Shown: positions 37,680-52,600, counted from the stretch's first letter. The stretch is DNA of 64,000 bases from Ophthalmolycus amberensis (GCA_024529925.1 JAFEUB010000841.1:892501-956500), one strand, 5' to 3'. Notes: generated by a model not told the origin, from the letters alone. Program-made: numbers and translations.

Positions 37680-40600
37680 CTTATATATGTCATTTGCAGT
37701 AAATATCACAATATAAAACGTGTATTTTAATGTTTAATAAGTAAAGAAGTCGGAAGATAGCAAGCACAACTCACCCATCTTTTAGTGTGAATGGAAGTTT
37801 TTTCATAAATCTAAATAAATCTAAATATTAACTTTCATACTCAAAATTCAGATTTTCTTTTAAAATACATCTATGCGAACTTAGAATATTCATTGACAGC
37901 CCTCCTGGTTTTGTTTTAAGCTCGTCATAATTCCTTGTCTTTGTCGATGCACTATATTATAAAAGTTTTTGTCTTTTTGTTAACTTAGCCTTTCAAAAAC
38001 GTGTGTCGGTTTATCGTCACTACTGTCACACTACGCAATAGCTCGCAATGAGCTCTGCTAATAGCAGAGCCAGCTCGCCCCTCCCCCTCCCCCCCACCAA
38101 GTGCAACGCTGCTGTGAACAGTGAGCACATGCAAGTCCTTAAAAGAGGTAATCAAGCTAAACCACTGATCCTAAGCTGTGTGAGCCGTTTGACGAACGTG
38201 CACTCCTTCATGATCTGCAGCGAGCGAGCACCAGGGGAACACTCACCGGGTCTGACCCACTCTCTAATTTGAATGTGAAGAAGTTTACTGACAACACAGA
38301 GGCAAACAAAAAAACAAAAAACAAAACAAAAAAAATATATATATGAAGGTGCAGCTTCACAGCTCGTGCAAAGCAGCCTTTAAATATGTCTGGTAGCACG
38401 GTCTACCGCATAGCAGATAGAGGTGTGACACCGGTGTGGTTAAAAGCATTGCCACTGTAGCCTCGACACATTGTAGAGCCGTAGTGCGACTTTAAGCTGC
38501 GCTGGAGAGACGTGTTCTCGATCTCATTAGGGAGAATCAGCCCATCTGTGGCAAAAGTCACGGGCCGCCGACTTGCACACTTTCACATCCTCACTGATTT
38601 TCCAGTTGATAGGACAGAACTTCTCCCCGCTCCCTTCCTCTATCTGCGTGCACGTGTGCACATATGCTTTTCTGTGCACCCACACACACACACACACACA
38701 TGTGCCCGTTTGTTACCGCCACAGCAACTGAGGAGGAACCCAGTGAGGGAGAGAAAGAGGGGCGCTGGTACCTCCTCACTGCAGGCCGTGTCTTTGCTGG
38801 CTAACCGAGGTTACTATTTTAGTGTCTGTCACTTCCTCCTGTCATGACAAGCCACTTTGAGTTAAGCTGGTTCTCAGCTTAGCAGGCTCTCTCCCACTTC
38901 TTCTCTGCAGCTACCGCACCTCCTCCACCCTGACCAACCCCCCCCTCCCTTCATACGCGAGGTGCTAATCTGACTACCTTCGTGTGAGAGAGGGGGAGCC
39001 TTGCCAACAGAAGGCACAGGTGTGTCAGCATCAGACCGCTGCACCGTTTCAGTAAAGAGAGAGAAAGACACGGAGAGATGGAAAAAAACGAGAAGACAAA
39101 AGAGGAAAGAGTCTCTGACCTTTGAGTTGCCTGGCCTGCGATGGACCTGCCTCCGCTGGAGGGATTTGGCCGGGCTCCTGCTCGACATACAGCAAAAGAA
39201 ACAAGACAATAAGAGAAACCCTCTAACACAGAAAACAACAGAGGAAATGGACTACGAATGCAGCCGTTCTTTTTCTTGAACAACATTCAATAATCTATGC
39301 TTCATCCGATGATAACCCATTTCAATAGTTACTTATTTCAGTAATGATCGAAACCTCATGCAACCCCACGGTTTCCAACATTCTACTGTTTCCACATGAA
39401 GACCTTGTTTTGTTGCATTGCGGTGGTGTTAGCGGATACAGACCGAAGCACATCCACTGTAAGCTAATGCAGGACAAGGCAGACCACTTAAAGACACGAG
39501 CTGAGTGGCTTTCAAGGTGTAGGAGAAAATGATTGCAACAGGAAGTAGTGCAGTTAGACAGAGGGAGAACGGAGTCACAAAACCGTACAAATATTAAACG
39601 TCTGAAGGAACTGGGTGATGATGGACTGAATAAACTGTATTTTTCTTGCTTTTGAAACAGCAAAATATGCCACAAACTGTGCTACCGAACGTCTCTGTCC
39701 ACTGCTGCTGCGGTGATGATGGAAAACGTAGCTGTCTACCGATCGATGGCGTTAAGTGATATTCACTAAAGCACTCAGAGCGCCAGATCTACGCTGCTAT
39801 GCTGCTGTACAGGGAGAGGAAGGGGGCTGGCCTGCAGCAACATTTACCAGCGGATCGGCCTGCATCCCCCGGCGGTGAGCAGGTCTGCTGGGCTCCGTTT
39901 GAGCCCCCTCTACCCACCACTCAGATCCCACCTCCCCCGGGCCGCCGTCGTCATCGGTGCCGTACTCCACGTCGATCTCTTCACCGGGACCGATGGGCGG
40001 CCTCTGAGCCTGTGCCGTTTTGCTGACCAGGTAGGGTCTTGGCGGGTTGGGACCATGGCCGGGGTCGACAGCCATCTGACTCCTGAGCATGGCCTCCCTC
40101 CTAAGGCGGTCCCCTAGCCCTTTGAGCAGTGCTCTGTCTTTGCTGGTGGTGGGGGTCAGCTGGGGAGGACAGCGGGCCCGCCTGCTGCTGAGACCCTCAT
40201 ATAAACTCGGGTCTTGTTCTTCGGGATAACTGATGGTGTCAACTGTGTCTGCGTAGTGCACCCTGTGCTGCGTCCTAGGCCTGACCTGCCTGAGTAAAGG
40301 CTCTGCGGTTGGGGATCTGGGATCCCTGTTGTAGTGGTGGTGGTGAGGGGGGAAGTGTGGGTGTGGGTTGGGGTGATGCTGGGGTGCGCGGTGGAGGTGC
40401 TCCGAGTCTCTAGGGCAGAGGTGGCCGGGCCTGGGCCAAGGCTGACTGCGTTGGTTTGAAGGCTCTTCTATAATGCTGTCTTCCTGTTCGGTCACCTCGG
40501 GAACGCCGAACAGCTGCTCGTGGTGTTGGACCTGAGCCGGCAACTTGAGGATCCTCTCTAGTACCTCCTCATCACTGTCTGGAGGCTCCAAGTTGCGCGA

Positions 40601-43600
40601 CTACGCGGCCGAAAGGTCAAAGCAACCAAGAGGCGATTGGTGAAGGTGGGACGGGAAATCATATCGTTCAGTGAAAATAAGGGAAGTGCAGATGAAACAG
40701 AGGACAAGCCGGTCATGCAGAGGAAAGAGAAAAGAAAGAAGAAAGAATCTCAAACAAGCATGATTAAAAATATGAAAGAATGCCACTGAAGGCCGACTGA
40801 GCTATGCAAGACAAACTGAAAGAAGCATGTGTCATTCGAAAAAGCAGAACTCACAAAGTGCCCGTGCAAATGGCCACAAACTATGCAGTGCACTGTCTCC
40901 TTTACCCTGTTGGCTCTGAATATGTAGCCCCGGGCCTGTGCGTCTCCGAGGTGGTCAGAGTAAAGGTCCTCCTCCTCCTCCTCCAGGATGTCGGACAGAT
41001 CTGACCGGCTGTTGTCTGCGTGGTAGTCGCCGGGAGGCTCCACGAGCCCTCTGCTGTAACTCTGCAATCAAAAAACGTCAACACACGGAAACAAAGTATC
41101 CAATTCATCCGACATTCTAAACCCTTATTAGTCATTCCGATAAATATCGACAAAAATGAATAGATCTGCAAGTTAAACGAGAACATGTTGCAGATACAAA
41201 GGCACACTTGAAACAAAGCTGTATTAATAATACATACGGCTGCCTGGCATCGGCCCAATGCTTTTACCTTTGAAGAACAGCACTGGTAAGAGAAATATGA
41301 TACAACTAATGATGTCGACTTTCCTAATGCGAGAGCAGATGTCAAGAGAGACATGCTCTCAACTTTGCATTATGCATTGTCTCCATTAATCCATCAGGAT
41401 TAATAAATTGCTTTACAAGCAACAAATACTTCGCAAATAAATGGGTATATTTTAATTAGGGTTTCTGCAGGTTCAACAAGTTAAATGTAAGATGTCGCGT
41501 GCTGACTGCCATCCACAGTAGCTACTACACTGACTATGGATAAGAACTTCATACATCCCAACTTTAATTGGTGAATTAGACTATTGGAATTAATTATACA
41601 ACACCTCTGGAGGGTTCAACCCCCTCGTCATTTTTCTAGTGACGAGTAAACTATTTGTCAACAAATCAGTGCTGACCTGCTGCGTGCTACAGTACGCTGG
41701 CTCTTGGTCCTGTCTCAAGAACTCCTCCATGGACACCAAGCGGGAATTCTCTTGATCCTCCTCTGCTTCGGACTCCAGCGGTGAGCTGCTGGGGGGTCGG
41801 TGAAGGTTGATGTCCGGAGGATTAAGGACGCCTGCGATCGGGGCTTTGGGTGGGGAAGGGATGCGCACGGGGCTCCCGAGCTCGGCACCGGGGTCCTCGA
41901 GGAACTCTACCATAGATGGGAAAGGGCGTATCATTCCGGGGCCGCTGGTGTCTCTGTGCTGCTCCAACACGGCTGCTGTTGCTGGTACTTGTGCAGTTGC
42001 TGCTACTGGAGGAGGTGGTGAGGTGGGGGGAGAGGTCACTTTTACCTGAAGACGAGAGAGATGGTCAATACAACACAAATTAACGTTCGATTACAATTAT
42101 TCCAGATATTAGTGGTGAATAGTTTGTTAGCGGTGGGCCACACCACTCAGCCTATATTGTTTTACATTTTGGCACATTGGCAGCATTAACAGTCTGCCGA
42201 ATTAGCAGTTCCTGTTTGCACTGAACCCATCGATGAACGGACAGTTATTGTTGAATAGAAACTTAAACACGAGACGACTCTCAGGCGTGTTCCGGGGAAA
42301 TATTCTATGACTTCTAAGCGGACGTTTATTCGTGATGGAGAAAGCAGATAATGATATCCGACCTAAAAGATGAATGTCTGTGTTCAGATGTGTCGGATAT
42401 TGCAGGAATCGGCTGTTTGGGATTTAACGGTACCTTCCTTGCCTCCATGGGCTGCCAATGCTGCAGCTCCAACTGCCGACTGTGTTCATAAGCTGCTCAA
42501 ACTACCATTACTAACTTCCAGTTGGTTTTAGAACAACCGGCGTGCACCTGTCCCTTCACTTCATGCAGTATCTTTGCCTCACGTCTCCCTCTTATACTCC
42601 CTTCAACCCGCATCAACATCTGGAGGCGAGTTGGAGGATGACAGAGTGAGGATTACCTCTAGAGTAACGGTGGAGGCTATTGGTAATGTGGCCTCACGTA
42701 CAGCCAAGGCAGCAGCAGAGGAGGGGTTGGCCCAGGCGTTCACGTATGAAGCCGATAAGAGAAGGTCATCTGGGTGGAGGGCTCGAGGAGGGTTGGCAGC
42801 AGCCTCCACTGTGAGGCCATGGATGTTTGTGTCCGATGGCAAAGCGCTGGGCAGCACGGAGACTTTGGCGGCGGAGTTGCCGTAGGACGGCGGCGAGGGC
42901 AGGTGGCTGCAGCCTGTGGGGGTGCAGGGCTGGGGTTGCACCACTGGGGCGGCGGTGGCTGGACCTGCCATGATGGCGGCCAGCTTGGAGGGCACATTGA
43001 CTGGCAGAGAGTCGCAGGACTCCCCGTGGGCGGACATGGTGCGGAGAGTGAGCTCCCGAGCGGCCAGCAGGGACTGCATCTGAGAGGGGCCCAGCAGGGC
43101 ACTGCCGGCTGTTGGGGAGGACACCTCCAGCACCTGGAATGGGAGAAAGACAGGTACATCTTTTCTTTTAAAACTGCACAGCAGCTCCCAAAACGCCATA
43201 TACTGAAACCAAACTGCAATGCACCGCTTGGCAACACGTAAAAAAACCCTTAAAGTTCTTGCCTTTTTCTTGTCAGCATATATAGTGTATCCAGTGACAC
43301 GGACTCCGTTGGAGGTCCCGGCAGCATCGATAGTGACCGGCAGCCAGCTGATGAGGGCAATGCCCGGGGAGGGGCCGTGCTCCAGCTGTACATCTAGAGG
43401 AGCATCAGGCGGTCCTGCAGGCATTGGAAGCATCACACCACGGCCAGCGGCAAGCAAAAGAGAGAGAAACATTTTCATATTATTATAGGATCAAGTGATT
43501 CACACTTGAAATTACAGTGTTTGGGATAAGAAATGAATATCACAACGGGAATATAATGCTACGGATTAAAAAAAAGCGCCATCTAATACTGAGCAGAGGT

Positions 43601-46600
43601 CTTCAACAGGGGGTCCGCGGCCCCGCGAAATTTTTGGTTGATTAGACCAAAAATTATTATTATTTTTTTCTCTAAACATGAATGTGTCCATTATTTTAAT
43701 AGTTAAGCATTGTATGAAAGATAACGGGTATGTTTATGCATAGCAGTGGCACTAATATGCCATCACTTATTTTTAGTTTCCACATTTATGTTTAAAGTAA
43801 AAACATCAGTTTGAATAGCTTGTATGCATGATTATCATGCAATTGCCAATGTTGATGTTGGCATTGGTATCAGCTGACAAGGTATGTTTATAAATGGCAG
43901 TGGCACGGCCTCCCTACTCACTGTACCTTGCACATGTTTAAAATAAAAACATGAATATATGAACCTGTGTATTATTTGAATAGCTTAGTATTGAATGCAC
44001 AATAAAGAGGTATGTTTATACGTGGCACTAGGCCCAGTTTAATATAAAACACCATTTTATACAATATATATAGTCGGGGGTCCCTGCTTCATCTCTCTAT
44101 CAGTTTGGGGGTCCTTGGCCTGAAAAACGTTGAAGACCCCTGCTCTAGAGGGACATTAAGACATTTAGAAACCATATACCTGCGTTCCAAGAGTGTGGGC
44201 ATGAAACTTAAGCAAATTTCAACGATTATTTAGAGAAACACAACTCAAATTTAATACGACACGGATCACAAATAAGGATCTCAGATTCATTCATGAAAAA
44301 CAAAAACAAAGAGTCGATTAGAAGGAGCGGAGTGGCAATATGGTGCCACAAACAGATGCCAAACAGTGTTTGCAGTTAGCCACATCCGTTCACAGGAAAT
44401 TCCGATTCTTTGAGCGTCCCCTTTTAGTCTCGCACAAAGTTTTGTTGGAAAGCCAGGAACGAGAAAATGCAAAGGGAACCTCAAGATCAAATAAATACCA
44501 ACTTGCCATCATAATAAAACCCTACTTCCTCATCTACAGGAGTACTTGATCGAGGTAGAGGACGGCATCTGCCGTGACCAATCGAGTCACCCGTTTCCCT
44601 TCTCTTTGAAGTGATGCATTCTGTGCCATGGTGCTGTGGCTAATGAATAAGAGAGCGACGACTCAGAGCAGCTCTCATGAATAAACTGATGTCCTTGTGT
44701 GGGAGGTACAGAATCACCACCACTGAATATCAGACATCATCTGAATATAACCCGTTGGCTCCGATCACTGCGTTGATCTGATTCAAGACCCGTTCAGTGA
44801 AATAATGTGAAGAGCTGGAGAGAACCAGCAGTGGACTGTAGGAACAGTTTGGCTGACATTCAAATACAGAAAGAATTGAACATTTTCAAGGGAATTGGTC
44901 GCTAATCATCAAACTGAGATTTCTTTTTTCTTAATAATAAAAAGTAGCTTCTGTTTGATGGAGGCAGATCAGAGGGTAAGGGCACTTCCACTCCATACTG
45001 CTCCAAAAGATTCACATTTGCGATATTGAACGCATACACGTGTATCTAATCTAAGTCTTATAATTGGCCCAGACATTTTATTCTGCGACAAAATCACAAA
45101 TCCTTTACAAATTCCGAATTGTAACACTGATGTCCTGGGTGGATAAAATACATATGTGCATCTGAATTACCTAATGCAAGCAGCTGCTTCTGTCGAGCTT
45201 CAGTATCAGGCTGTTATTGTTTTGCAGAGGCTTACTCTTGGTCCAATTTACTCTTTGATATGACTTCATTTCGAATGGGGAGAATTAGTCTTGATTGATT
45301 CGTGACCCATTGATTATGTGTAAGTGTAACTGGATATTAGACGATAAAAGATAGATATTTGATATATAATAAGATGCTAAATCCTGACCTGCCATCAGTG
45401 TGGTGAAGGTGATGGAGGCGCTCCTGTGTTCGCGTCGCTCCACGGGTAACTCCCAGGGCGTGCGGTGCGGCCGTGCTTCCACTTTGACCGCGTACTGCAG
45501 GCTGGGCAAGAGGTTATTGAGGCACAGCGAGCTGCAGCCAGCCTTCACCAGCTCGCACTCCTCCTCATTCAAGGACACAATGTGCACATAGTTGCTGTTG
45601 CTGGGCAGCCAGGTCAGGTTGGCAGAGGTGGCGGTGATCCTCTCCGCGCGCAGCTGCGTGGGCGCCACACAAACGTCCCGACCGACCAGCATGCTGCAGC
45701 GCAGCTGGTCCGAGGGGCCCTTCTCCGTCAGGCTTTGCACTGACACGCGGTAGGCCTTGAGGTTTATGTCCAACCGCTCCAGCACCGCTTTGGTCTGGGC
45801 ACCGAAGGGCACGTTGAGCCGCAGCTCCTGGTCCACGTACACATTGTAGCTCCACACATTGCCCCACCCGGCCGGCACCAACGGAGGGTCCCAGCCGATG
45901 ATGATGCTCTTGGCAAGCTGCTTGATGAGGGTGAGCTTACGTGGGTAAGGCACAATGTCCACTCCCACCTCCTCCAAATCCAAGTCCAGGCCGTTGGTGA
46001 GGGGGGCTGGGACAGCCAAGGCCGATGCTGAATCCGAGGGGGCTGAGGCAGGGCCAGAGGCGGCGGAGGCCTCTGTCCTTGCTGAGGCGCTGACGCCCAC
46101 GTGGAGGTGACGCTGGTGGCTGGCACTGTGCAGGCTGCTGTCTAGCAGGGAGTTATGGGACACGTCCCCCGTCTCTGGATGGTGACTGCTCATGACATCG
46201 TCGTCCGACACGCGTTCCACAAAGTTAGAGGGGACCAGCCCTCTCCGTCCGTCCATCAGCTCGCCTGTGGGGAAGCCACATTAAATACTGAACACCCCCG
46301 TCAATGCAGAAATATGAATCTGTAGATACAACATATACTCGTGGATTTACCTTCATAGAAGCAGTCGTCGTCCATGTCTCCATACACGTAGATGTATTCT
46401 CCAGCCGTGAGCGGAAGCTCCACCTCAGGGTTGTCATTGGGGCCATCGTATGGATTATAGCTGTTGGAAATGCATTCACCGGGAAGTTATTTCTTCATCC
46501 CGTATTAACAAACTGTCGACATGGTGACTCAGCTCTTGCCTTAGTTTAATACTCACCTGTATCGTGCAATGAAAACCTGAAGCTTTGCTGGTCCTCTGCC

Positions 46601-49600
46601 GGCTGCGTACGGTGCAGGAGCTACGTCAACGTCCAGCTCCTCCACTTCACTGGCGGTGTCCACCTGAGAACACCATGGACAGAGGGTGAATTGCCTGGAC
46701 CCTGAGGCAATCCGAAAACTGCTTGCAATGGTGTGCAAAAACGAATCAAACGGAGATATATGTGTATTTATTTTTAAACTAAAAGCAGAAGTAGAGGGAT
46801 TGCTGTGAACTGGCTTGAATAAACAAGATTCTTTAAAAAGTGTTTTTTCCTCAGTGCAACTTATTAACATTTCAGTAAATGAGTTTACTGTAAATACTGA
46901 ATTACTCATGAGCTACTATAGATGAATGGTTGTGCTAATATTTTTGTTATATAGTGATTTAATATTAATATTAATATTAATGAGTCACTGTTGCTGGCAG
47001 AGAATCACCTTGACACCCGAGCTGGATTTCCATTCAGAGCTGCTCCACTAGTACAATAAGAGGGCTGGTTTATTTATAGCTGCCTGGGAAAACCTTTTTA
47101 AGGATAATCACTTACAACTACTACCACATAACCTTCATAATCCACAGTGGCAAATGGATTATCTCACTAAATATCAGCTTTATTGAAATATGGGCAGACG
47201 AGATGAGAAGACCACCAACCTGGTTGTCTGTCTCTTTGGCTGACAACAAAAACACTATATCGTGGCGGAAGATCCAAATAACTTCTCTTAAGAATGAGCA
47301 GAGGAAGCTGGATCATATTCAGCAACAGTTTGGGCACGCGTGAGATGACAGGGCGGTTTAGGAGAGCTTTCTAATCCATCAAATCCACACAATCAATGTG
47401 ATCGTGCGTTGCCTTCTTGGTAATCTTGATGAGCAATCTGTCTGTCTTTGTAGAAACAAAGACAGGCAGGAGAGCTGCAGGCAGGAGTCCTGCATGACGA
47501 CATAACCCCGGTGAACATTAAGGGGATAGTTTGAAGTGGGGTTGTATGAGGTACTTTTCCATAGAGTCAGTGTTTGTACCTAAAGTAGACAGCGGTCGGC
47601 ACGCCTCCATGCTAAAGTAAAAAAAAGGAATTTTACCTCGCAGAACAGGGAAGTTGTAAATGACTGTTTTTGTCAAAGTGTCGAGTGTCTTTGAAGAGAG
47701 AACAGATAACGGCTTCAGTTCCCCGTCGGAAAGTGCCGTCTGATGCACAAAGCATCCAAAATATTGTAAATATGAAATACACTTAAACTGACGCTTAAAA
47801 TGTTTTTAGGTGGGCCTTTCTTTTAGTTTGGTTAAAACACGTTTTGCTGCTGCTCCCTTGTCCAGAGCAATACATTCTCCAAACTGAGGGTGTGCCGACC
47901 GCTATCTGCTGTAGGTGATATATTGACTATGGATGAGTACCGTATACAACCCCACTTAAGAAAAATCTGAACTATCCCTTTAAGGGACCAAAGGAGCATT
48001 ATCACAAACCTACAACCAGGGCTTGAAATAAACACTAACCCCCTCCAATAAATGCTGGCAAAGGCTGGGAACTTGTAAATGTAGTAACCATTGGTCTACG
48101 GTTTCATAGAGATCATTTTAAGCCACGCCTACAAACTGTATCATATCGTGAAAGGTGGCTTCGCCTTGCATGCCAATTGTACAGTATATCACTGACTACT
48201 AAGTGCATAGTTAATGTGCACTGCTCCTGATGAATGATGAAGAAAGTATTGTGAAATGAGTGACAAGTGATGCGCTGCACATCGCCCCGGCTGGTACCTC
48301 GTGTGTTGGGCTCGATTTGTGCGGACTGAGGTGCGTGTCAGACTTGGGGGTGAGGTGCGTGGTCTCGGACTTGCTGGAGGATGAGCCTGACTTGCTGACG
48401 CTGATGATGGGCAGCTCTCGATGCTTGGTGACGGGCGAGCGCTCCACCCTGGACAGGCCCGCAGCGTGGGGAGTGGCCCCCAGCCGCAGTGCGGCGGCCA
48501 CATCTAGCAGGCAGGGGAGAGAGAGAGAGGAAGAGGAGAGAGAGGGAGGAAGAGGATAATACATAATCTGTGACTTTAACAGACGAACCTGGCCCGGTCA
48601 CTTGTTAAACTGGTTGAATCCATGAGCAGCTAGGTGGGGGCGAGGTAACCGGTTGACATGCAGGAGGCTCAAGGTTGAACCTGGCTGATTAAAACGGTGG
48701 AGGAAAAATAAAATCCTGTGTCCATCTGTCTGAGGTCAGAGGCGTGTCACACCAGCGACGTTAAGGGGCTTAACTGGGACATTTTCTCACGTCGGCCCAC
48801 GAGCACCGACCCTCACGTGATAATGAGCATTTACGGATTGCGGCGGTGTGTTAGGGTGAGATGACGGGTTGGAAACATGCCGTGCTTTAATGACAATGCC
48901 CAACGCATATCATGAGTGACAGAGAGAGTACCGAGCGGATCTTTACCCTCAGGGCAGGAGAGAGTGTCACCTCCCTCGAGACTCCAGAAGGCTATTTCAC
49001 CCTGAGACACCATGTCCCATGAGCCACCAGTGCAGTCTAAAACACATGAACAGTGCAAGGAGAAAGAGGTTGGATGGATACATACAGTAGGTAGGATTTG
49101 GACTAGTTTGCGCTGTTGTTACGGTTAAGGAAGTTGTGGCTGGGGATTACATCATAATGGATGGTCTTAAAAGCATGCGCCTGTGCCTTTAATTCACAGC
49201 CTGTGCTGAACAAGCTGAAAGGTAAGAGGTGGTGCTCAGTTTCTGTTTCTGACACACAAAAGAGAATCTTTGGAAGACTGGACTGATGCTGCTGGTCTAC
49301 CTCTCACAAGCCATGCTTTGTGACAGGGTGTCCTTTGGAAATGAAAGAATTCAAGTACACTAAGAAAGATTATATACCATGAAAGTTGAATAATAGATTA
49401 TTAACATTCTGCTAATATGCATTTATATGTTGGCAAACTTTTTTTGTGGATATTATAAATTAACCAATTTGCTAAAATCTCTTAAATATCACAGAAAAAG
49501 CACAAAGAATCCTCTTTGTACAGTTTTGTATAATGGCAGTTAGCAATCATCAACCATCATGAGGAAAAGCCCTCAACAACTATCGCCCTCTCTGCACAGA

Positions 49601-52600
49601 TTGTACTTTCGGGCGTGGGAACGCGTCACGTGGCTTGTGGCTCACCTCGCTCTGCAGTCAGGCCCACCCCGTTGGTCAGAACAGAGAGGCTGGGGTTGTT
49701 GAGGAGGCTGGCTCCGGCCAGGTCCACCTTGGAGGCCTGCAGTCGAAACTTCTCCAACTCCTGGGACAGCAAGCCGAACTGTTCGCTCTGGCTGCGACAC
49801 TTGTCCTCCAGGTCTCGTACCTTCGACTGCACAAATGGCGCGACGGCAAAACGGCCACACAGTGAAAGCAGAGTTATCGACCAGTTGACTGAACACACAA
49901 GCAAGTGAGCACAGCTGCTCTCAAGGAGGTTGGTTGGAGTGGAGTTTGAACACTCGAGCGTTGTCTTGTAACACCTCAGTCATGTGGAGGGATCTAACAA
50001 CGTGGGCCCCGTTTTCATATATGCGCAACGACCAACGCAAGCAGTGCTTTGACCGCTCGGTATTTTCCTGACTTAGAAATACAGTTTGACCGTCTGTGTG
50101 GTATTTTCGTAGTTAGTGCAGCGGCGGCACAGGTGGGACCGCAGGGGCCTTTACACACAGGCGGGTTAACCTTCATTAAATCGTGTGCAAACGACACCAG
50201 AACACCCCCAGACAGTTTGTGCACCCCTGGAACAACTGCTTTGAGTTGGTCTTGCGCAACTAAAACGGGGCCCTGTATGTAAAAGTAACCTGCTTAATAA
50301 ATTGCCAGTGTCGTGCAGAAACCTTTGATGCCTACACAGACACTTACTTGGTTGTACTACTATACGATAAGATAAAAACGATGATTATTTTGGTGCGTGA
50401 GCAGAAGGAACAGTTTAAGACAGCAACATACAGTTCATACATCGCTGCCTATGAAAGCTAATGCATTATAAAACAAAGCACTGCCAATATACGGTTAGGA
50501 TTCTGCAAGACAGACTACATAAACTGTCAGGGAAACATTTAATATACGCTTCAAACACAAATTACAGGTTCAGTTGAAAGAAAAAGGGAGGGAAACAAAG
50601 GCGGGTAGTTTTCTGGTAAAAACCAGAGTGGGAGGGGTAGCATTCAGTAGGTTAAGAGAATTCTCTGCATCTGTTCTACACTTTGTTCACTTTAACGAAG
50701 CCACTAGACAGCAAGGTTTGTCTTAGCTCCACTGAGTTATGTGGCTGATTTCACTTCAGGTTGCGGCGGGAGTTTCCTGGCAGGCAGATCTGACAAAAAA
50801 AAAAAAAGCCGCCGCACGAAACAGTCTGAACAACATTTCCTGTTAGCTCTCACCTACGCAGAGCCTCGCCTGCAGCCGCCCGTTATCTGGCTACACTGAG
50901 CTGAAGCGGTAATGAGGACCGGAACACCTGGAACCCTCACATGAATACTGAAATATAATAAAAGCGGTGTGTTGGGTGTAAACAAATTGGGGGGGGGGGG
51001 GGGGGGGGGGGTCTACCTCAATGTAATACGATCAAATAACAAGCCAGCATGATAAGTGTGCTCAGTGCAGCTGGGAGCGCTAACTGTGCCGCAGATACAC
51101 CGTTATCTGGTCTCATGTGAATGACCTGATTCACACACTGTTTGCAAACCTAAAAAATTAAATTGCACCATCATCAAATGAGCCTCTGTGGCCACATGAC
51201 GCATCTATGAAAGACTGTTATAATAATTACTGCGGGGCTGTCGCTATTGCTTTTAATTTAACTTTATGAACTAAACGGTCCACTCGAAGGATTTAAATAG
51301 AAGTAATTGGGGTTTGGTGGTTCTATCTACAGGGGGCCGGGGTGGGTGGGGTGGGGTGGGCAAGCTGGCTAAAAGGTTAACAGTACCTGCATGCAGTCCA
51401 GTGTACTCTGGTTAGCAAAAAAGTTAACACAAAGGACAGAAACAAAAAGGAAACATGCTTGTGAAAGGATGAATCTGAGAAAGACAAATATTATTAATAA
51501 AGCAGAAACACAGCAGTCTGAGTCCAGGTCTGCAAGAAGATCCTGTCGGGGAACCGGCATCACTAGAATGTCTCTTTGGCCCTCTGCGGCTGACAACCTG
51601 CCTTTTTATTTTAATGGCTGCAAATATTCTGCTCAATCTTACAAAAGGCAGCGCGTTGACTTGGCAACACAAAGCTCGGGTCCTCGAGAGGGAAAAGAGG
51701 CTTTCTCCTGTGAGGCTTCGGCTCTAAATACACACAGCAAGTGAGAGAAACAAAGCGAGAGGAAGGAAACAAGCATTTAAAGAAAAACAGGAGCAACTAT
51801 ACTCTACCAGCTCCCTCTGCAACACAAGCTGAGTCAACTCCTAAAATAAAACACACACTTCATTTTAGCAGAATGCACTGTGTGAAAAAGTGGAGCACAG
51901 AGAGCAGACACATATAGTGTGGAGGACTTTTTGAGGCTCTCTTTTTTAATTTTTTTTCGTCATCATTCAAAATCAGCAACCAATCAGAAGGCAGACGGGG
52001 ACTTCCAACTGTCACCGACTGTCTGGATTCAGTTTGAATTCAAAGTGCGTTACACTCACACCGAGAGCAAGTTCAAACGTCACAGTGCAGCGGAGAAGAC
52101 ATCTGTTCAAACGGTTTTCCAGGCCCGCGAGCGCGACAAAAAATACCAGTACGACTGTTTTCTGCCAGGTGCTAGATTAGAATAAAGAGCTGCTTCATGT
52201 GGCAACGGGATGTCTTTTGTCTGCCAAACACGGGAGTTCATCAAATACTCATATTCTTGTTGCTTGGTGTTAGAGATAAGGAACATTTTCTTTCATGACG
52301 AATTAGATGTGATCTTGTCAGACAGAAATACGCTAGTGCGTGAGAGGAACACGGAGGAAGTCTGAAACACACTCCTCCTCTTTCTAATGTCGGGGCCGAG
52401 TGCATTGGGTTCCAGCCTCTTGTGTGACTGTAATAAACACTCGCGCCTTAGATTTCCGTCTTGGTAAATCATCATAAAGTTCTTGAAAGCAACTCGGGGC
52501 TCGACTGCGTGGCAATAAAAGCACTGCATGGTGTAGAAAGAATGTCTCCGCTAGTCCCAGTGGTGCAACACACACTCACCTCCAGCACCTGAACCATTCC

